Assembly (NCBI GenBank): GCA_017550165.1 | Contig: JAFZQH010000022.1 | Coordinates: forward strand, 1 to 64,000 | Origin: Lachnospiraceae bacterium | Lineage (GTDB): Bacteria > Bacillota > Clostridia > Lachnospirales > Lachnospiraceae | DNA: 64,000 nt | Reading direction: 5' to 3' | Part shown: positions 7,384 to 15,609 of the stretch, piece by piece | Numbering within the stretch: the first letter of the stretch is position 1 | Layout of the letters: each line of letters opens with the position of its first letter | Translations under genes and position numbers: made by a program | The notes under the pieces: generated by a model | What the model was told of the DNA's origin: nothing | The model's input: only the letters and a program-made list of their open reading frames with translations | Database searches by the model: none

Positions 7384-9804
7384 ATGAGCAAAGCATACAA
7401 TCACGCAGAAACGGAAAAGAAATGGCAGAAATACTGGGCCGAGCATGAGACCTTCAAAACGGACGTTTGGGACTTTTCCAAGCCTAAATACTATGCGCTG
7501 GATATGTTCCCCTACCCGTCGGGAGTAGGGCTTCATGCAGGACATCCGGAGGGCTATACGGCCACGGATATCATGTCCCGGATGAAGAGAATGCAGGGCT
7601 ATAATGTCCTTCATCCCATGGGATATGACTCCTTCGGGCTGCCGGCAGAGCAGTATGCCGTTAATACGGGTAATCATCCCAGCGGCTTTACCGAGAAGAA
7701 TATCGAGACATTTTCCAATCAGCTTAAGGAACTGGGCTTTGATTATGACTGGAGCAAATGCATTGCCACATCAGATCCCGAGTATTACAAATGGACCCAG
7801 TGGATCTTCAAGAAGCTCTATGAAGACGGATATGCCAAGCTGGTGGATATGCCGGTAAACTGGTGCGAGGAGCTGGGAACCGTTCTTTCAAATGATGAAG
7901 TAATAGACGGTAAATCCGAACGAGGCGGATTTCCTGTTATCCGTAAGAATATGAAGCAGTGGGTCATCGACCAGGTAGCATTTGCCGAAGAACTGCTTGA
8001 CGGTCTTAATGAGATAGATTGGCCGGAGTCCACTAAGGACATTCAGCGCAACTGGATCGGACGTTCCGAAGGTGTTGAGGTAGACTTCAAGATAGTGGGC
8101 GGCGGAGAGTTCTCCATTTATACCACCTGTATAGAGACCATCTACGGTATCACATTTATGGTGCTGGCTCCCGACGGACAGCTGGTAAAAGACCTTATGC
8201 CCCGGATACAGAATAAGGAAGAGGTCAATGCCTATATAGAAGAGACATTAAAGAAGAATGACATGGACCGTACGGAGCTTAATAAGACCAAATCCGGCTG
8301 CAAGCTGGAGGGCATTAAGTGCATTAACCCGGTTAACGGCAAGGAAGCGGACGTATACATAGGAGATTTCGTTCTGGCTAATTACGGTACCGGCGCAGTT
8401 ATGGCGGTTCCCTCCCATGACCAGAGAGACTTTGAATATTCGGAGGTCCACAATATACCCAGGCTCCAGGTTATCGACGGAGCCGATGTAAGCGAGCACG
8501 CATTTGAGAAGAAGGATTATCTTGGCAAGGGCTGCAAGCTCATGAATTCCGAGGAATTCACCGGTATGGTGGTGGAAGAGGCCAAGGAAGCCATTACCGA
8601 TAAGCTGGTCAAGATGGGAGTAGCCAGAAGAACGGTAAATTATCATTTCCGTGAATGGATATTCGCCCGTCAGCGTTACTGGGGAGAGCCTGTTCCCATT
8701 GTTTACAAGGAAGACGGTGAGATCTATGCCCTTCCCGATGAGGAACTGCCCCTTATCCTGCCCGAACTGGAAGAGTACAAGGGCAAGAACGGCAAGGCCC
8801 CGCTTGAAAATGCGGTTGAATGGAAGAATTACGATAAGAACGGCATTAAGGGTAAGAGAGAGACATCCACTATGCCCGGATCCGCAGGTTCCTCATGGTA
8901 TTATTTCAGATATATCGATCCCCATAATGATAAGGAGTTCGCCAACCAGGAGCTGCTTAAACATTGGATGCCCGTAGACCTTTATATCGGAGGACCGGAG
9001 CATGCGGTGGGACACCTTATGTATTCGAGGATCTGGAACAGATATCTGTATCATAAGGGATTATCTCCGGTAAAGGAGCCCTTTATGAAACTTGTTCATC
9101 AGGGAATGATCCTTGGGGAGAACGGCATTAAGATGGGTAAGCGTTTCCCCGAATTTGTGGTCAATCCCTCGGATATAGTACGGGAATACGGCGCAGATAC
9201 CCTGCGTCTCTACGAGATGTTCATGGGACCCCTGGAGGTATCCAAGCCCTGGTCGCCTCAGGGAGTTGAGGGCGCCAGAAGGTTTATCAACCGAGTATGG
9301 AACTACTTTACCGAGCCGGAGAATATCGCCCCGGGTAATGAAAAAGAACTGGAAAAGGTATATCATCAGACCGTTAAGAAGGTTACGGATGATTTCGAAG
9401 AGCTGGGCTTTAACACGGCTATTGCACAGATGATGATCTTTATGAACACTGTTACTAAGGGGACGTGTCCGAGAGAGTATGCGGAAGGCTATATAAAGAT
9501 GTTATCCTGCATCTGCCCCCATGTGGGAGAGGAAATCTGGAGCCTGATGGGACATAATGATACCATTGCTTATGAACCCTGGCCCACATATGATCCGGAA
9601 GCCGTTAAGGAAGACGAGATAGAGATCGGAGTACAGGTCTGCGGTAAAGTCCGTGGCACGGTGCTGCTGGCAGTTGACGAGGACAAAGAAACCGCATTGG
9701 CCAAGGCAAAAAAAGTTGAGGGCGTCGCGAGAGCCATGGAAGGAAAGACTATTGTCAAGGAAATCTACGTTCCCGGGAAGATAGTTAACATTGTAGTGAA
9801 GTGA
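7384..9804 (+). CDS. leuS: Leucyl-tRNA synthetase
   Basis: Charges tRNA-Leu with leucine in the cytoplasm. At 806 aa it has the usual bacterial length and architecture: class I Rossmann core with HAGH (51-54) as the HIGH motif, CP1 editing domain with threonine-rich TTCIET (about 247-252) and the conserved GTGAVMAVPSHDQRDFEY, tRNA-binding helices and a C-terminal domain ending in VPGKIVNIVVK. The KMSKS loop reads KMGKR (583-587) and the editing peptide is TTCIET rather than the common TTRPDT. The rest is well conserved, so the enzyme is expected to be active, and these look like lineage variants. ATG follows GAGG. Nothing shares its operon. Confidence 0.95.
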   Translation: MSKAYNHAETEKKWQKYWAEHETFKTDVWDFSKPKYYALDMFPYPSGVGLHAGHPEGYTATDIMSRMKRMQGYNVLHPMGYDSFGLPAEQYAVNTGNHPSGFTEKNIETFSNQLKELGFDYDWSKCIATSDPEYYKWTQWIFKKLYEDGYAKLVDMPVNWCEELGTVLSNDEVIDGKSERGGFPVIRKNMKQWVIDQVAFAEELLDGLNEIDWPESTKDIQRNWIGRSEGVEVDFKIVGGGEFSIYTTCIETIYGITFMVLAPDGQLVKDLMPRIQNKEEVNAYIEETLKKNDMDRTELNKTKSGCKLEGIKCINPVNGKEADVYIGDFVLANYGTGAVMAVPSHDQRDFEYSEVHNIPRLQVIDGADVSEHAFEKKDYLGKGCKLMNSEEFTGMVVEEAKEAITDKLVKMGVARRTVNYHFREWIFARQRYWGEPVPIVYKEDGEIYALPDEELPLILPELEEYKGKNGKAPLENAVEWKNYDKNGIKGKRETSTMPGSAGSSWYYFRYIDPHNDKEFANQELLKHWMPVDLYIGGPEHAVGHLMYSRIWNRYLYHKGLSPVKEPFMKLVHQGMILGENGIKMGKRFPEFVVNPSDIVREYGADTLRLYEMFMGPLEVSKPWSPQGVEGARRFINRVWNYFTEPENIAPGNEKELEKVYHQTVKKVTDDFEELGFNTAIAQMMIFMNTVTKGTCPREYAEGYIKMLSCICPHVGEEIWSLMGHNDTIAYEPWPTYDPEAVKEDEIEIGVQVCGKVRGTVLLAVDEDKETALAKAKKVEGVARAMEGKTIVKEIYVPGKIVNIVVK

Positions 9805-9906
9805 TATAATTTTCTGTAAAGTATGAATTGTTTAACTTAATTATACAATTAAAACATTCACAATTGTAGAACTTTTTAGACAATTTAACTTTTTGAGAAA
9901 AGTATA

Positions 9907-9935
9907 TTGACAAATCCGCCCCCTAAAGTTAGAAT
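9907..9935 (+). promoter_or_regulatory. Strong promoter of the 9942-10293 RNA
   Basis: TTGACA (9907-9912), a 17-nt spacer and TAGAAT (9930-9935): perfect -35, optimal spacing and one mismatch in the -10. It is one of the best promoters in the window and does not lead into any long ORF. Confidence 0.75.
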
Positions 9936-9941
9936 AACAAC

Positions 9942-10293
9942 ATAGAAAAAAGAAAGGGGTGATTCCAATGGGACGGTAACTGCAGTAGACATACAATTTA
10001 AGAATGATTTATTTATAGATTTTATGTATAGAGGGTCTGTAATTCCTGTAGATCGATAGGAACACCGGAGTGAATGAGATAGATTGGTTAGTAGATCCGA
10101 CAGAAAGTGTTTGAGATTACAGCGTGAATGAAAATGGTAGATTATCTCTCGGATGAGGGTGGACCGGCAGGAATGAAAGGCAGGCCAAGTTCGATAGAAA
10201 TATTAAAGAAACGAGGTATGGACCACCGAAAACATAAAATAAGTAAATAGTATATATATAGGTGCTCTTGAAATTTAAGAGCACCTTTCTTTG
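9942..10293 (+). ncRNA. Candidate structured noncoding RNA (~350 nt), family unknown
   Basis: A self-contained transcription unit with strong promoter, no long ORF and an intrinsic terminator. Complementary segments suggest defined folding: CTGTAAT (10037-10043) with ATTACAG (10116-10122) closes a domain containing hairpin TCCTGT/ATAGGA (about 10044-10061) and CAC-CGGA/TCCG-GTG; GGTGG-a-CC (10158-10165) pairs with GG-a-CCACC (10220-10227). Near the 5' end AAAGGGGTGA precedes ATG GGA CGG TAA (9968-9979), a three-codon ORF. An internal 40-codon ORF (about 10130-10250) lacks an SD. It does not match tmRNA, RNase P, 6S or SRP RNA by the motifs I know. It could belong to a gut-Clostridia RNA class such as Clostridiales-1, which I cannot verify. 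A decayed gene is the main alternative. Confidence 0.55.
10260..10293 (+). terminator. Intrinsic terminator of the candidate RNA
   Basis: AGGTGCTCTT (10260-10269) pairs perfectly with AAGAGCACCT (10277-10286) around a 7-nt loop, followed by TTCTTT. It isolates the RNA from the gene at 10367. Confidence 0.85.
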
Positions 10294-10366
10294 CAATTTT
10301 TAAACCTTGTGTTACACTATATCTGTAGGTACATAACACGGATTATTCCCGGAACGGAGACTGATC

Positions 10367-11368
10367 ATGAAAGCTGTCATGTTTGTTAACGGCATTGAAG
10401 AGATGGACAAGGTCATTATCCTGATGACATCCGTCAGCCTTGATTTTGACTTCAAGGTTGTGGATTCATTTGAGTTTTTGATGACACAGTTCGAAAAAGA
10501 GAAGGTCGACATATTCATCTGCCAACTGGGACTCACTAATTGCAAGGCTTTAGAGCTTCTGCAGCTTGCAAGGATGTATAATCCTGATGTAATAAATATC
10601 GCGACCGGAACCAATGACTGCGTAGACGAACTGGTGGAGACATTTAATTCCGAGAACCTCTTCAGGTTTATTTCCATGCCCTGGCTATACAAGGATGATA
10701 TCATCAATCCTATTCATGAGGCCATAGATTCCATCCATGAGAATATCCAGAAGGAATATGATATCAAGGCTCTGGAAGAAGATGCTCAGGTCCTTAAGGG
10801 TAAGGTCAATAAGCTTCGGGAGAAGAATCCCGTATATGAACGACTCTTTGTTGATGGAAGAGAGCTGCTTGAGAAAATGATCTCTCAGAATTACTTCTTT
10901 TCTTCCGCCACTACAAAAGATGAAGACACGGAATTTGCTTTATTCGCCTATGATACCTTTGTTATGTATTATTACAATAACATAGGAGATCTGAATTCCC
11001 TTCTTCATGAGTTGGTGAATAGATACAGAAATCCCGAAGAAGGCAGGTTTTTTACAGTCAAACACAGCCTTGCAGGCACAGTAAAAGACGAAGTTAAATC
11101 AAGAATTATTTTTATTCTTTACGTATTGAATGCCTTTGTTGCCGCAAATGCCAAGGAGTACAAGATCAATGCCCAGATAGGTAATGTGGATAACCATTAT
11201 CTGCTGAAATATGAATTCTTTTTCCCCGAGAATCATAAAAACAGATTTATCAGTTTAAGGGAATCATTTAATTATAAAATGCTTAAGTTTTATATCGACG
11301 GCAATTGCGCCAAAAGCGATATCAAGGTCACGGACCTGAGCATCCAATGTAAGATAATAGTTGCATAA
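10367..11368 (+). CDS. Unknown protein with receiver-like N-terminal domain
   Basis: A 333-aa soluble protein I do not recognise as a named family. Residues about 1-120 have alternating strands and helices like a response-regulator receiver (VDIFICQLGL at the phospho-site strand; then INIATGTND; then LFRFISMPW, reminiscent of the FISKPW-type end of receivers). The acidic pocket and conserved lysine are not clearly kept, so it may be a pseudo-receiver. Residues about 125-165 form a charged helix, possibly a coiled coil. The C-terminal 165 residues are helical and then beta-rich, with no known catalytic motif. It lies between the candidate RNA and a HAD phosphatase gene (9-nt gap), likely in an operon with the latter. 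A weak promoter (TTGTGT-17-TACATA) may lie at 10307-10335. Confidence 0.7.
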   Translation: MKAVMFVNGIEEMDKVIILMTSVSLDFDFKVVDSFEFLMTQFEKEKVDIFICQLGLTNCKALELLQLARMYNPDVINIATGTNDCVDELVETFNSENLFRFISMPWLYKDDIINPIHEAIDSIHENIQKEYDIKALEEDAQVLKGKVNKLREKNPVYERLFVDGRELLEKMISQNYFFSSATTKDEDTEFALFAYDTFVMYYYNNIGDLNSLLHELVNRYRNPEEGRFFTVKHSLAGTVKDEVKSRIIFILYVLNAFVAANAKEYKINAQIGNVDNHYLLKYEFFFPENHKNRFISLRESFNYKMLKFYIDGNCAKSDIKVTDLSIQCKIIVA

Positions 11369-11377
11369 GGAGTTATT

Positions 11378-12022
11378 ATGCTTGAGAATACAGACGCCAT
11401 AATATTTGACCTGGATGGGACTCTGGTCGACAGTATGTGGATGTGGAAGTATATTGACATAGAATTTTTGAATGAGCGTGGGCTGGAACTTCCCCCTACC
11501 CTGCAGAAGGAGATAGAGGGAATGAGTTTTAACGAGACAGCCCTCCTTTTTATTGAACGATTCGGACTGACGGAGACTCTGGAAGACCTGAAGGTTATTT
11601 GGAATGACATGGCATATGATAAATATGCCCATGTTGTTCGTCCCAAGCCCGGAGTCATCAGGTTTTTAGACAGAGCCAAGGCTGCCGGGTATAAGATGGG
11701 TATTGCCAGCAGCAATTCCATAGAACTGATAAATGCTGCCCTGGCTAATTATGACCTTTTTGATTATTTTGATGTGGTTTTGTCCGCTAATGATGTTCCA
11801 CGTGGAAAACCTTATCCTGACGTGTATCTGGCTGTTGCGGATGCCTTGAAGGTAGACCCTGCGCGGTGTCTGGTCTTTGAGGATATCACAATGGGCATTA
11901 AAGCAGGGAAGAATGCAGGCATGAGGGTCTGCTGCATAGACGATGATTATTCGGCTGACGATGTGGATAACAAAAAAGCATTGGCTGATTACTACATTTA
12001 TTCCTATGATGAGGTGAAATAA
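11378..12022 (+). CDS. HAD-family phosphatase, beta-phosphoglucomutase-like
   Basis: A 214-aa HAD-superfamily hydrolase. Motif I is DLDGTLVDS (D11 nucleophile, D13 acid/base), motif II is in GIASSNS, motif III is GKPYPDVY and motif IV is FEDITMGIKAGKNAGM. The helical cap between about 18 and 85 puts it in subclass I, with beta-phosphoglucomutase and sugar-phosphate phosphatases. The substrate cannot be told from sequence. It follows the preceding gene by 9 nt with SD AAGGAG, and its 3' end carries the SD of the next gene. Confidence 0.85.
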   Translation: MLENTDAIIFDLDGTLVDSMWMWKYIDIEFLNERGLELPPTLQKEIEGMSFNETALLFIERFGLTETLEDLKVIWNDMAYDKYAHVVRPKPGVIRFLDRAKAAGYKMGIASSNSIELINAALANYDLFDYFDVVLSANDVPRGKPYPDVYLAVADALKVDPARCLVFEDITMGIKAGKNAGMRVCCIDDDYSADDVDNKKALADYYIYSYDEVK

Positions 12023-12025
12023 AAC

Positions 12026-13963
12026 TTGAATTCTGCAGATAAGGGATTTCTTCCTGTTTCTAAGGAAGATATGGCAAATCTTGGCATCTCCCGGGTGGAT
12101 TTTGTGTATATCGTGGGAGATGCTTATGTTGACCACCCATCTTTCGGTCATGCCATTATAAGCAGAGTGTTGCAGTCTAAGGGGTTTACCGTGGGGATCA
12201 TATCCCAGCCGGACTGGAAAGACAAGGACAGCATTGATATCCTGGGAGAGCCCAGACTGGGCTTTCTCGTTACTTCCGGTAATATGGATTCAATGGTCAA
12301 CCATTATACGGTTGCCAAGAAGAGACGTAATTCTGATGCTTATTCTCCCGGCGGAGTAAGCGGCAGACGTCCTGATTATGCCGTAGTGTGTTATTGCAAC
12401 ATGATCAGGCGGCTTTATCCTAAAAAACCTATCATAATCGGCGGGATTGAGGCCAGTCTCAGGAGGCTGGCACATTACGATTACTGGTCGGGACGGGTCA
12501 AACATTCCATCCTGGTTGATTCGGGAGCAGACATTATATCATATGGGATGGGGGAGCGGTCCATTGTCGAGATCGCTGAGGCTCTCGATTCCGGCATTGA
12601 TATAAAAGATATAACCTTTATTCCCGGAACGGTATACAAAGCCCGGAGTATTGACCTGGCCGGGGCGCATACCATACTGCCGGATTATGACAGTGTTTCA
12701 GGTGATAAACGAAAATATGCTGACAGTTTTTATACTCAATACTGTAATACGGATCCGTTCTCAGGCATGACCCTTGTGGAAAAATACAGAGATAATCTTT
12801 TTGTGATCCAGAATCCACCGTCTAAACCTCTGTCCACCCGGGAGATGGATGATATATATGATCTTCCCTATATGAGGACTTACCATCCCATGTATGAAAG
12901 GGATGGGGGAGTTCCGGCCATATCTGAGGTCAGGTTCAGTATCGTTAGCTCCAGAGGCTGTTTCGGAGGATGTAATTTCTGTGCGTTGACTTTCCATCAG
13001 GGAAGGATAATACAGAGCCGCAGCCACGAGTCCATACTGAAGGAAGCAAAGATGCTCACTAAAGATCCGGATTTTAAGGGTTATATTCATGATGTGGGCG
13101 GACCGACTGCCAATTTCAGGGCACCGGCCTGTGATAAACAGCTTACAAAAGGTGCATGTATCGGAAAACAATGCCTGTTTCCAAAGCCCTGCGCCAGCCT
13201 GAAGGCAGATCACAGTGATTATGTGGAACTCTTGCGTAAGCTTCGAGGCATTCCCGGAGTAAAGAAGGTATTTATAAGATCAGGCATCAGGTATGATTAT
13301 CTCCTGGAAGATGGGAGCAATGTGTTTTTCCATGAGCTATGCAGATATCATATAAGCGGTCAGTTGAAGGTGGCACCGGAACACGTATCGGACAAGGTGT
13401 TAAAGCTTATGGGAAAGCCTGATGCTGCTTGCTTTAACAGGTTTTGCGAAAAGTACAGGGCATATAATGATAAGATCGGGAAGAAGCAGTTCCTTGTTCC
13501 GTATCTTATGTCCTCGCATCCGGGATCAACGTTAGATGATGCATTGTGCCTGGCGGAATATCTGCGTGATATGAAAATGAACCCGGAACAGGTCCAGGAT
13601 TTTTATCCCACACCATCTACCATCTCGACCTGTATGTATTATACGGGGGTCGATCCCAGGACCGGAAAGAAGGTTTATGTTCCGGACAATCCCCATGAAA
13701 AAGCCATGCAGAGAGCCTTGATCCAATACAGGAATCCGGATAATCGAGAAATCGTAAAGGAAGCACTGATAAAGGCAGGAAGAGGCGACCTCATTGGCTA
13801 TGACAGGAGATGCCTTATCCGTCCCGATAAGAAGGATGGCAGACTCCCGACTGAAGGCAGTGACAGAGGCGGGCCATCAGGCAAGAGACCAAACCCTGCA
13901 AAGGCAGGCGCCAAAAAGAAGAAAAAGACCATTCGTAATATACATAAAAAGAAGAATACATGA
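12026..13963 (+). CDS. YgiQ-family radical SAM protein
   Basis: A 645-aa member of the YgiQ/UPF0313 radical SAM family, function unknown. The N-terminal third (DYAVVCYCN, RPDYA) resembles a cobalamin-binding-like fold; the radical SAM cluster motif is CFGGCNFC in SSRGCFGGCNFCAL near residue 317. A second cysteine-rich segment (CDKQ, CIGKQCLFPKPC) could ligate another cluster. The C-terminus is lysine-rich (AKKKKKTIRN). The start is TTG 12026, chosen because GAGGTG lies 9 nt upstream at the end of the HAD gene; the two genes are 3 nt apart and presumably cotranscribed. Confidence 0.85.
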   Translation: MNSADKGFLPVSKEDMANLGISRVDFVYIVGDAYVDHPSFGHAIISRVLQSKGFTVGIISQPDWKDKDSIDILGEPRLGFLVTSGNMDSMVNHYTVAKKRRNSDAYSPGGVSGRRPDYAVVCYCNMIRRLYPKKPIIIGGIEASLRRLAHYDYWSGRVKHSILVDSGADIISYGMGERSIVEIAEALDSGIDIKDITFIPGTVYKARSIDLAGAHTILPDYDSVSGDKRKYADSFYTQYCNTDPFSGMTLVEKYRDNLFVIQNPPSKPLSTREMDDIYDLPYMRTYHPMYERDGGVPAISEVRFSIVSSRGCFGGCNFCALTFHQGRIIQSRSHESILKEAKMLTKDPDFKGYIHDVGGPTANFRAPACDKQLTKGACIGKQCLFPKPCASLKADHSDYVELLRKLRGIPGVKKVFIRSGIRYDYLLEDGSNVFFHELCRYHISGQLKVAPEHVSDKVLKLMGKPDAACFNRFCEKYRAYNDKIGKKQFLVPYLMSSHPGSTLDDALCLAEYLRDMKMNPEQVQDFYPTPSTISTCMYYTGVDPRTGKKVYVPDNPHEKAMQRALIQYRNPDNREIVKEALIKAGRGDLIGYDRRCLIRPDKKDGRLPTEGSDRGGPSGKRPNPAKAGAKKKKKTIRNIHKKKNT

Positions 13964-13988
13964 TCATTTAAAAAATGGACGGATCGTA

Positions 13989-14951
13989 ATGAAAGAGATC
14001 AGGATAAGCCCGGCGGAGGATGGGATCCGTCTGGACAGATTATTGCATAAGTACATGAGCCTGGCCACCACAGGCTTTATATATAAGATGCTCCGCAAGA
14101 AGAATATCACTCTTAACGGGAAAAAAGCCAAGGGAGATGAACGCCTTGCGACCGGAGATGTGGTAACATTATATCTGTCAGACGATACCATATCGGGTTT
14201 TCAGGACAGGAGTGAGGTTAAGAAGGACATAGATAAGGACTTTCCTGATCTTGAGATCGATATACTCTATGAGGACGACAATATCATCATTGCCAATAAA
14301 CCTGCCGGCATCCTTTCGCAGAAGTCAAAGGTTAGCGATGTCTCAATGAATGAGTACCTTAAAAACTATTGCCTCAGACACTGTCAGGGGGATGGATTGT
14401 TTACTCCTTCGATATGTAACAGGTTAGACCGGAATACCAGCGGGATAATCACTTTTGGCAAGACTCTTGCAGGTAGCAGAGGCTTATCGAAGCTTTTCAA
14501 GGACAGGACCATAGATAAGTATTACATTGCTCTTGTATCCGGGGAGACTGATGAAGAGAAAAGGATATCCGATTACCTGATAAAGGATGAAAAAGAAAAC
14601 CGGGTTAAGATAACCGATCGTCCCGAAGAGGGAGCCCTACCCATTGAAACAGAGTATCGGCCACTTGTGTGGGGCGGCGGATATACTTTAATGGAGATAA
14701 AGCTGATCACGGGCAAATCCCATCAGATCAGGGCCCATCTGGCTGCAAAAGGATACCCTGTGATAGGAGACAGAAAATACGGTGTGTCCCGCTTTTCGGC
14801 AAAACATCAGATGCTTCATGCGGCACGTATAGTATTTCCTGAAGATATGACGGGAGTTTTTTCGGGATTATCGGGAAGAGAGATATGTGCAAAGCTGCCG
14901 GAGGATTTTGAAAAGATCGTTAATAAGTTATATCCTGAATTTATTTTATAA
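13989..14951 (+). CDS. RluA-family 23S rRNA pseudouridine synthase
   Basis: A 320-aa enzyme predicted to isomerise uridine to pseudouridine in rRNA. An S4 RNA-binding domain (about 10-70, RLDRLLHKYM) precedes the catalytic domain, with RLDRNTSG (catalytic Asp in RLDR) and the closing GKSHQIRAHLAAKGYPVIGDRKYG. The open frame extends 65 codons upstream, but that part overlaps ygiQ in another frame, is very basic and unlike the family, so ATG 13989 is chosen. The SD there is weak (GGA). The target uridine is unclear; a paralogue lies at 30470-31381. It is probably in the same operon as the YgiQ gene. Confidence 0.9.
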   Translation: MKEIRISPAEDGIRLDRLLHKYMSLATTGFIYKMLRKKNITLNGKKAKGDERLATGDVVTLYLSDDTISGFQDRSEVKKDIDKDFPDLEIDILYEDDNIIIANKPAGILSQKSKVSDVSMNEYLKNYCLRHCQGDGLFTPSICNRLDRNTSGIITFGKTLAGSRGLSKLFKDRTIDKYYIALVSGETDEEKRISDYLIKDEKENRVKITDRPEEGALPIETEYRPLVWGGGYTLMEIKLITGKSHQIRAHLAAKGYPVIGDRKYGVSRFSAKHQMLHAARIVFPEDMTGVFSGLSGREICAKLPEDFEKIVNKLYPEFIL

Positions 14952-14963
14952 TGGAGGATAATT

Positions 14964-15494
14964 ATGGCATGGCATACCAGAGGCCTTAGAGGATCGGCAT
15001 TTGAAGAGCTGATCAACAGGACAAATGAAAAGTACAGAGAGCTGGGACTTGCCCTGGTACAGAAAATTCCCACCCCTATTACCCCCATAAATATCGATCA
15101 TGATAAACATCAAATAACTCTGGCTTATTTCGATCAGAAGAGCACGGTAGACTATGTGGGGGTTATCCAGGGAGTTCCCGTCTGCTTTGATGCAAAGGAA
15201 TGCGATGCTGATACATTTCCCCTGCAGAACATCCATGAACACCAGATAGAATTCATGAGTGATTTTGAGAAACAGGAGGGCATTGCTTTTATCCTTATAT
15301 ACTTTACCAAGGACGATACCTACTATTATCTGACATTCCGTGAACTTGCGGGCTACTGGGAAAGGATGAAGTCCGGAGGTCGTAAAAGCTTCAGGAGAGA
15401 TGAACTTGAAGATAAGTTCTTCTTTAAGCAAAAGGATATTGTTTTTGTCCCGTATCTTGATATGGTAAAAACAGATCTTGAACTTCGGGATTGA
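14964..15494 (+). CDS. recU: Holliday junction resolvase RecU
   Basis: A 176-aa structure-specific endonuclease that resolves Holliday junctions with RuvAB in Firmicutes. It has the family signatures: basic N-terminal RGLRGSAFE, the nuclease core STVDYVGVIQG followed by VCFDAKE (metal-binding acidic residues and catalytic Lys, about 59-77), and HEHQIEFM. Length is within the usual 170-200. SD GGAGG precedes ATG 14964. Its stop codon overlaps the -35 of the histidine operon promoter. In Bacillus recU sits beside ponA; here it does not. Confidence 0.92.
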   Translation: MAWHTRGLRGSAFEELINRTNEKYRELGLALVQKIPTPITPINIDHDKHQITLAYFDQKSTVDYVGVIQGVPVCFDAKECDADTFPLQNIHEHQIEFMSDFEKQEGIAFILIYFTKDDTYYYLTFRELAGYWERMKSGGRKSFRRDELEDKFFFKQKDIVFVPYLDMVKTDLELRD

Positions 15495-15519
15495 CTTTCT
15501 GTAATTGCTATAATATAAT
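15491..15519 (+). promoter_or_regulatory. Promoter of the histidine operon
   Basis: TTGACT (15491-15496), 17-nt spacer, TATAAT (15514-15519). The -35 overlaps the recU stop codon. The leader to hisZ is about 85 nt, without T-box features. Confidence 0.7.
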
Positions 15520-15534
15520 GTCATTAATTTTACA

Positions 15535-15550
15535 TGCTACCATGGTAGCA
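15535..15550. promoter_or_regulatory. 16-bp perfect palindrome, candidate operator of the his operon
   Basis: TGCTACCATGGTAGCA is perfectly self-complementary and starts about 10 nt after the predicted transcription start. A half-site-like CGTTACCACG follows immediately. Position and symmetry suit repressor binding just downstream of the promoter. The regulator is not known. Confidence 0.5.
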
Positions 15551-15609
15551 CGTTACCACGATAAAGCGCTTTTGTTCATTCATTTTATAATGTGGAAAGG
15601 GTACATGAT

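Noticed and set aside
9805-9906. AT-rich stretch after leuS with ACAATT/AATTGT repeats
   Set aside because: Short inverted repeats expected by chance in AT-rich DNA; no clear terminator or gene.
10130-10253. 40-codon ORF inside the candidate RNA
   Set aside because: No SD, and it crosses predicted helices; kept only as an alternative in the RNA entry.
13794-13988. 65-codon upstream extension of the RluA-family gene
   Set aside because: It overlaps ygiQ in a different frame, is highly basic and unlike RluA N-termini; ATG 13989 gives the normal S4 domain start.
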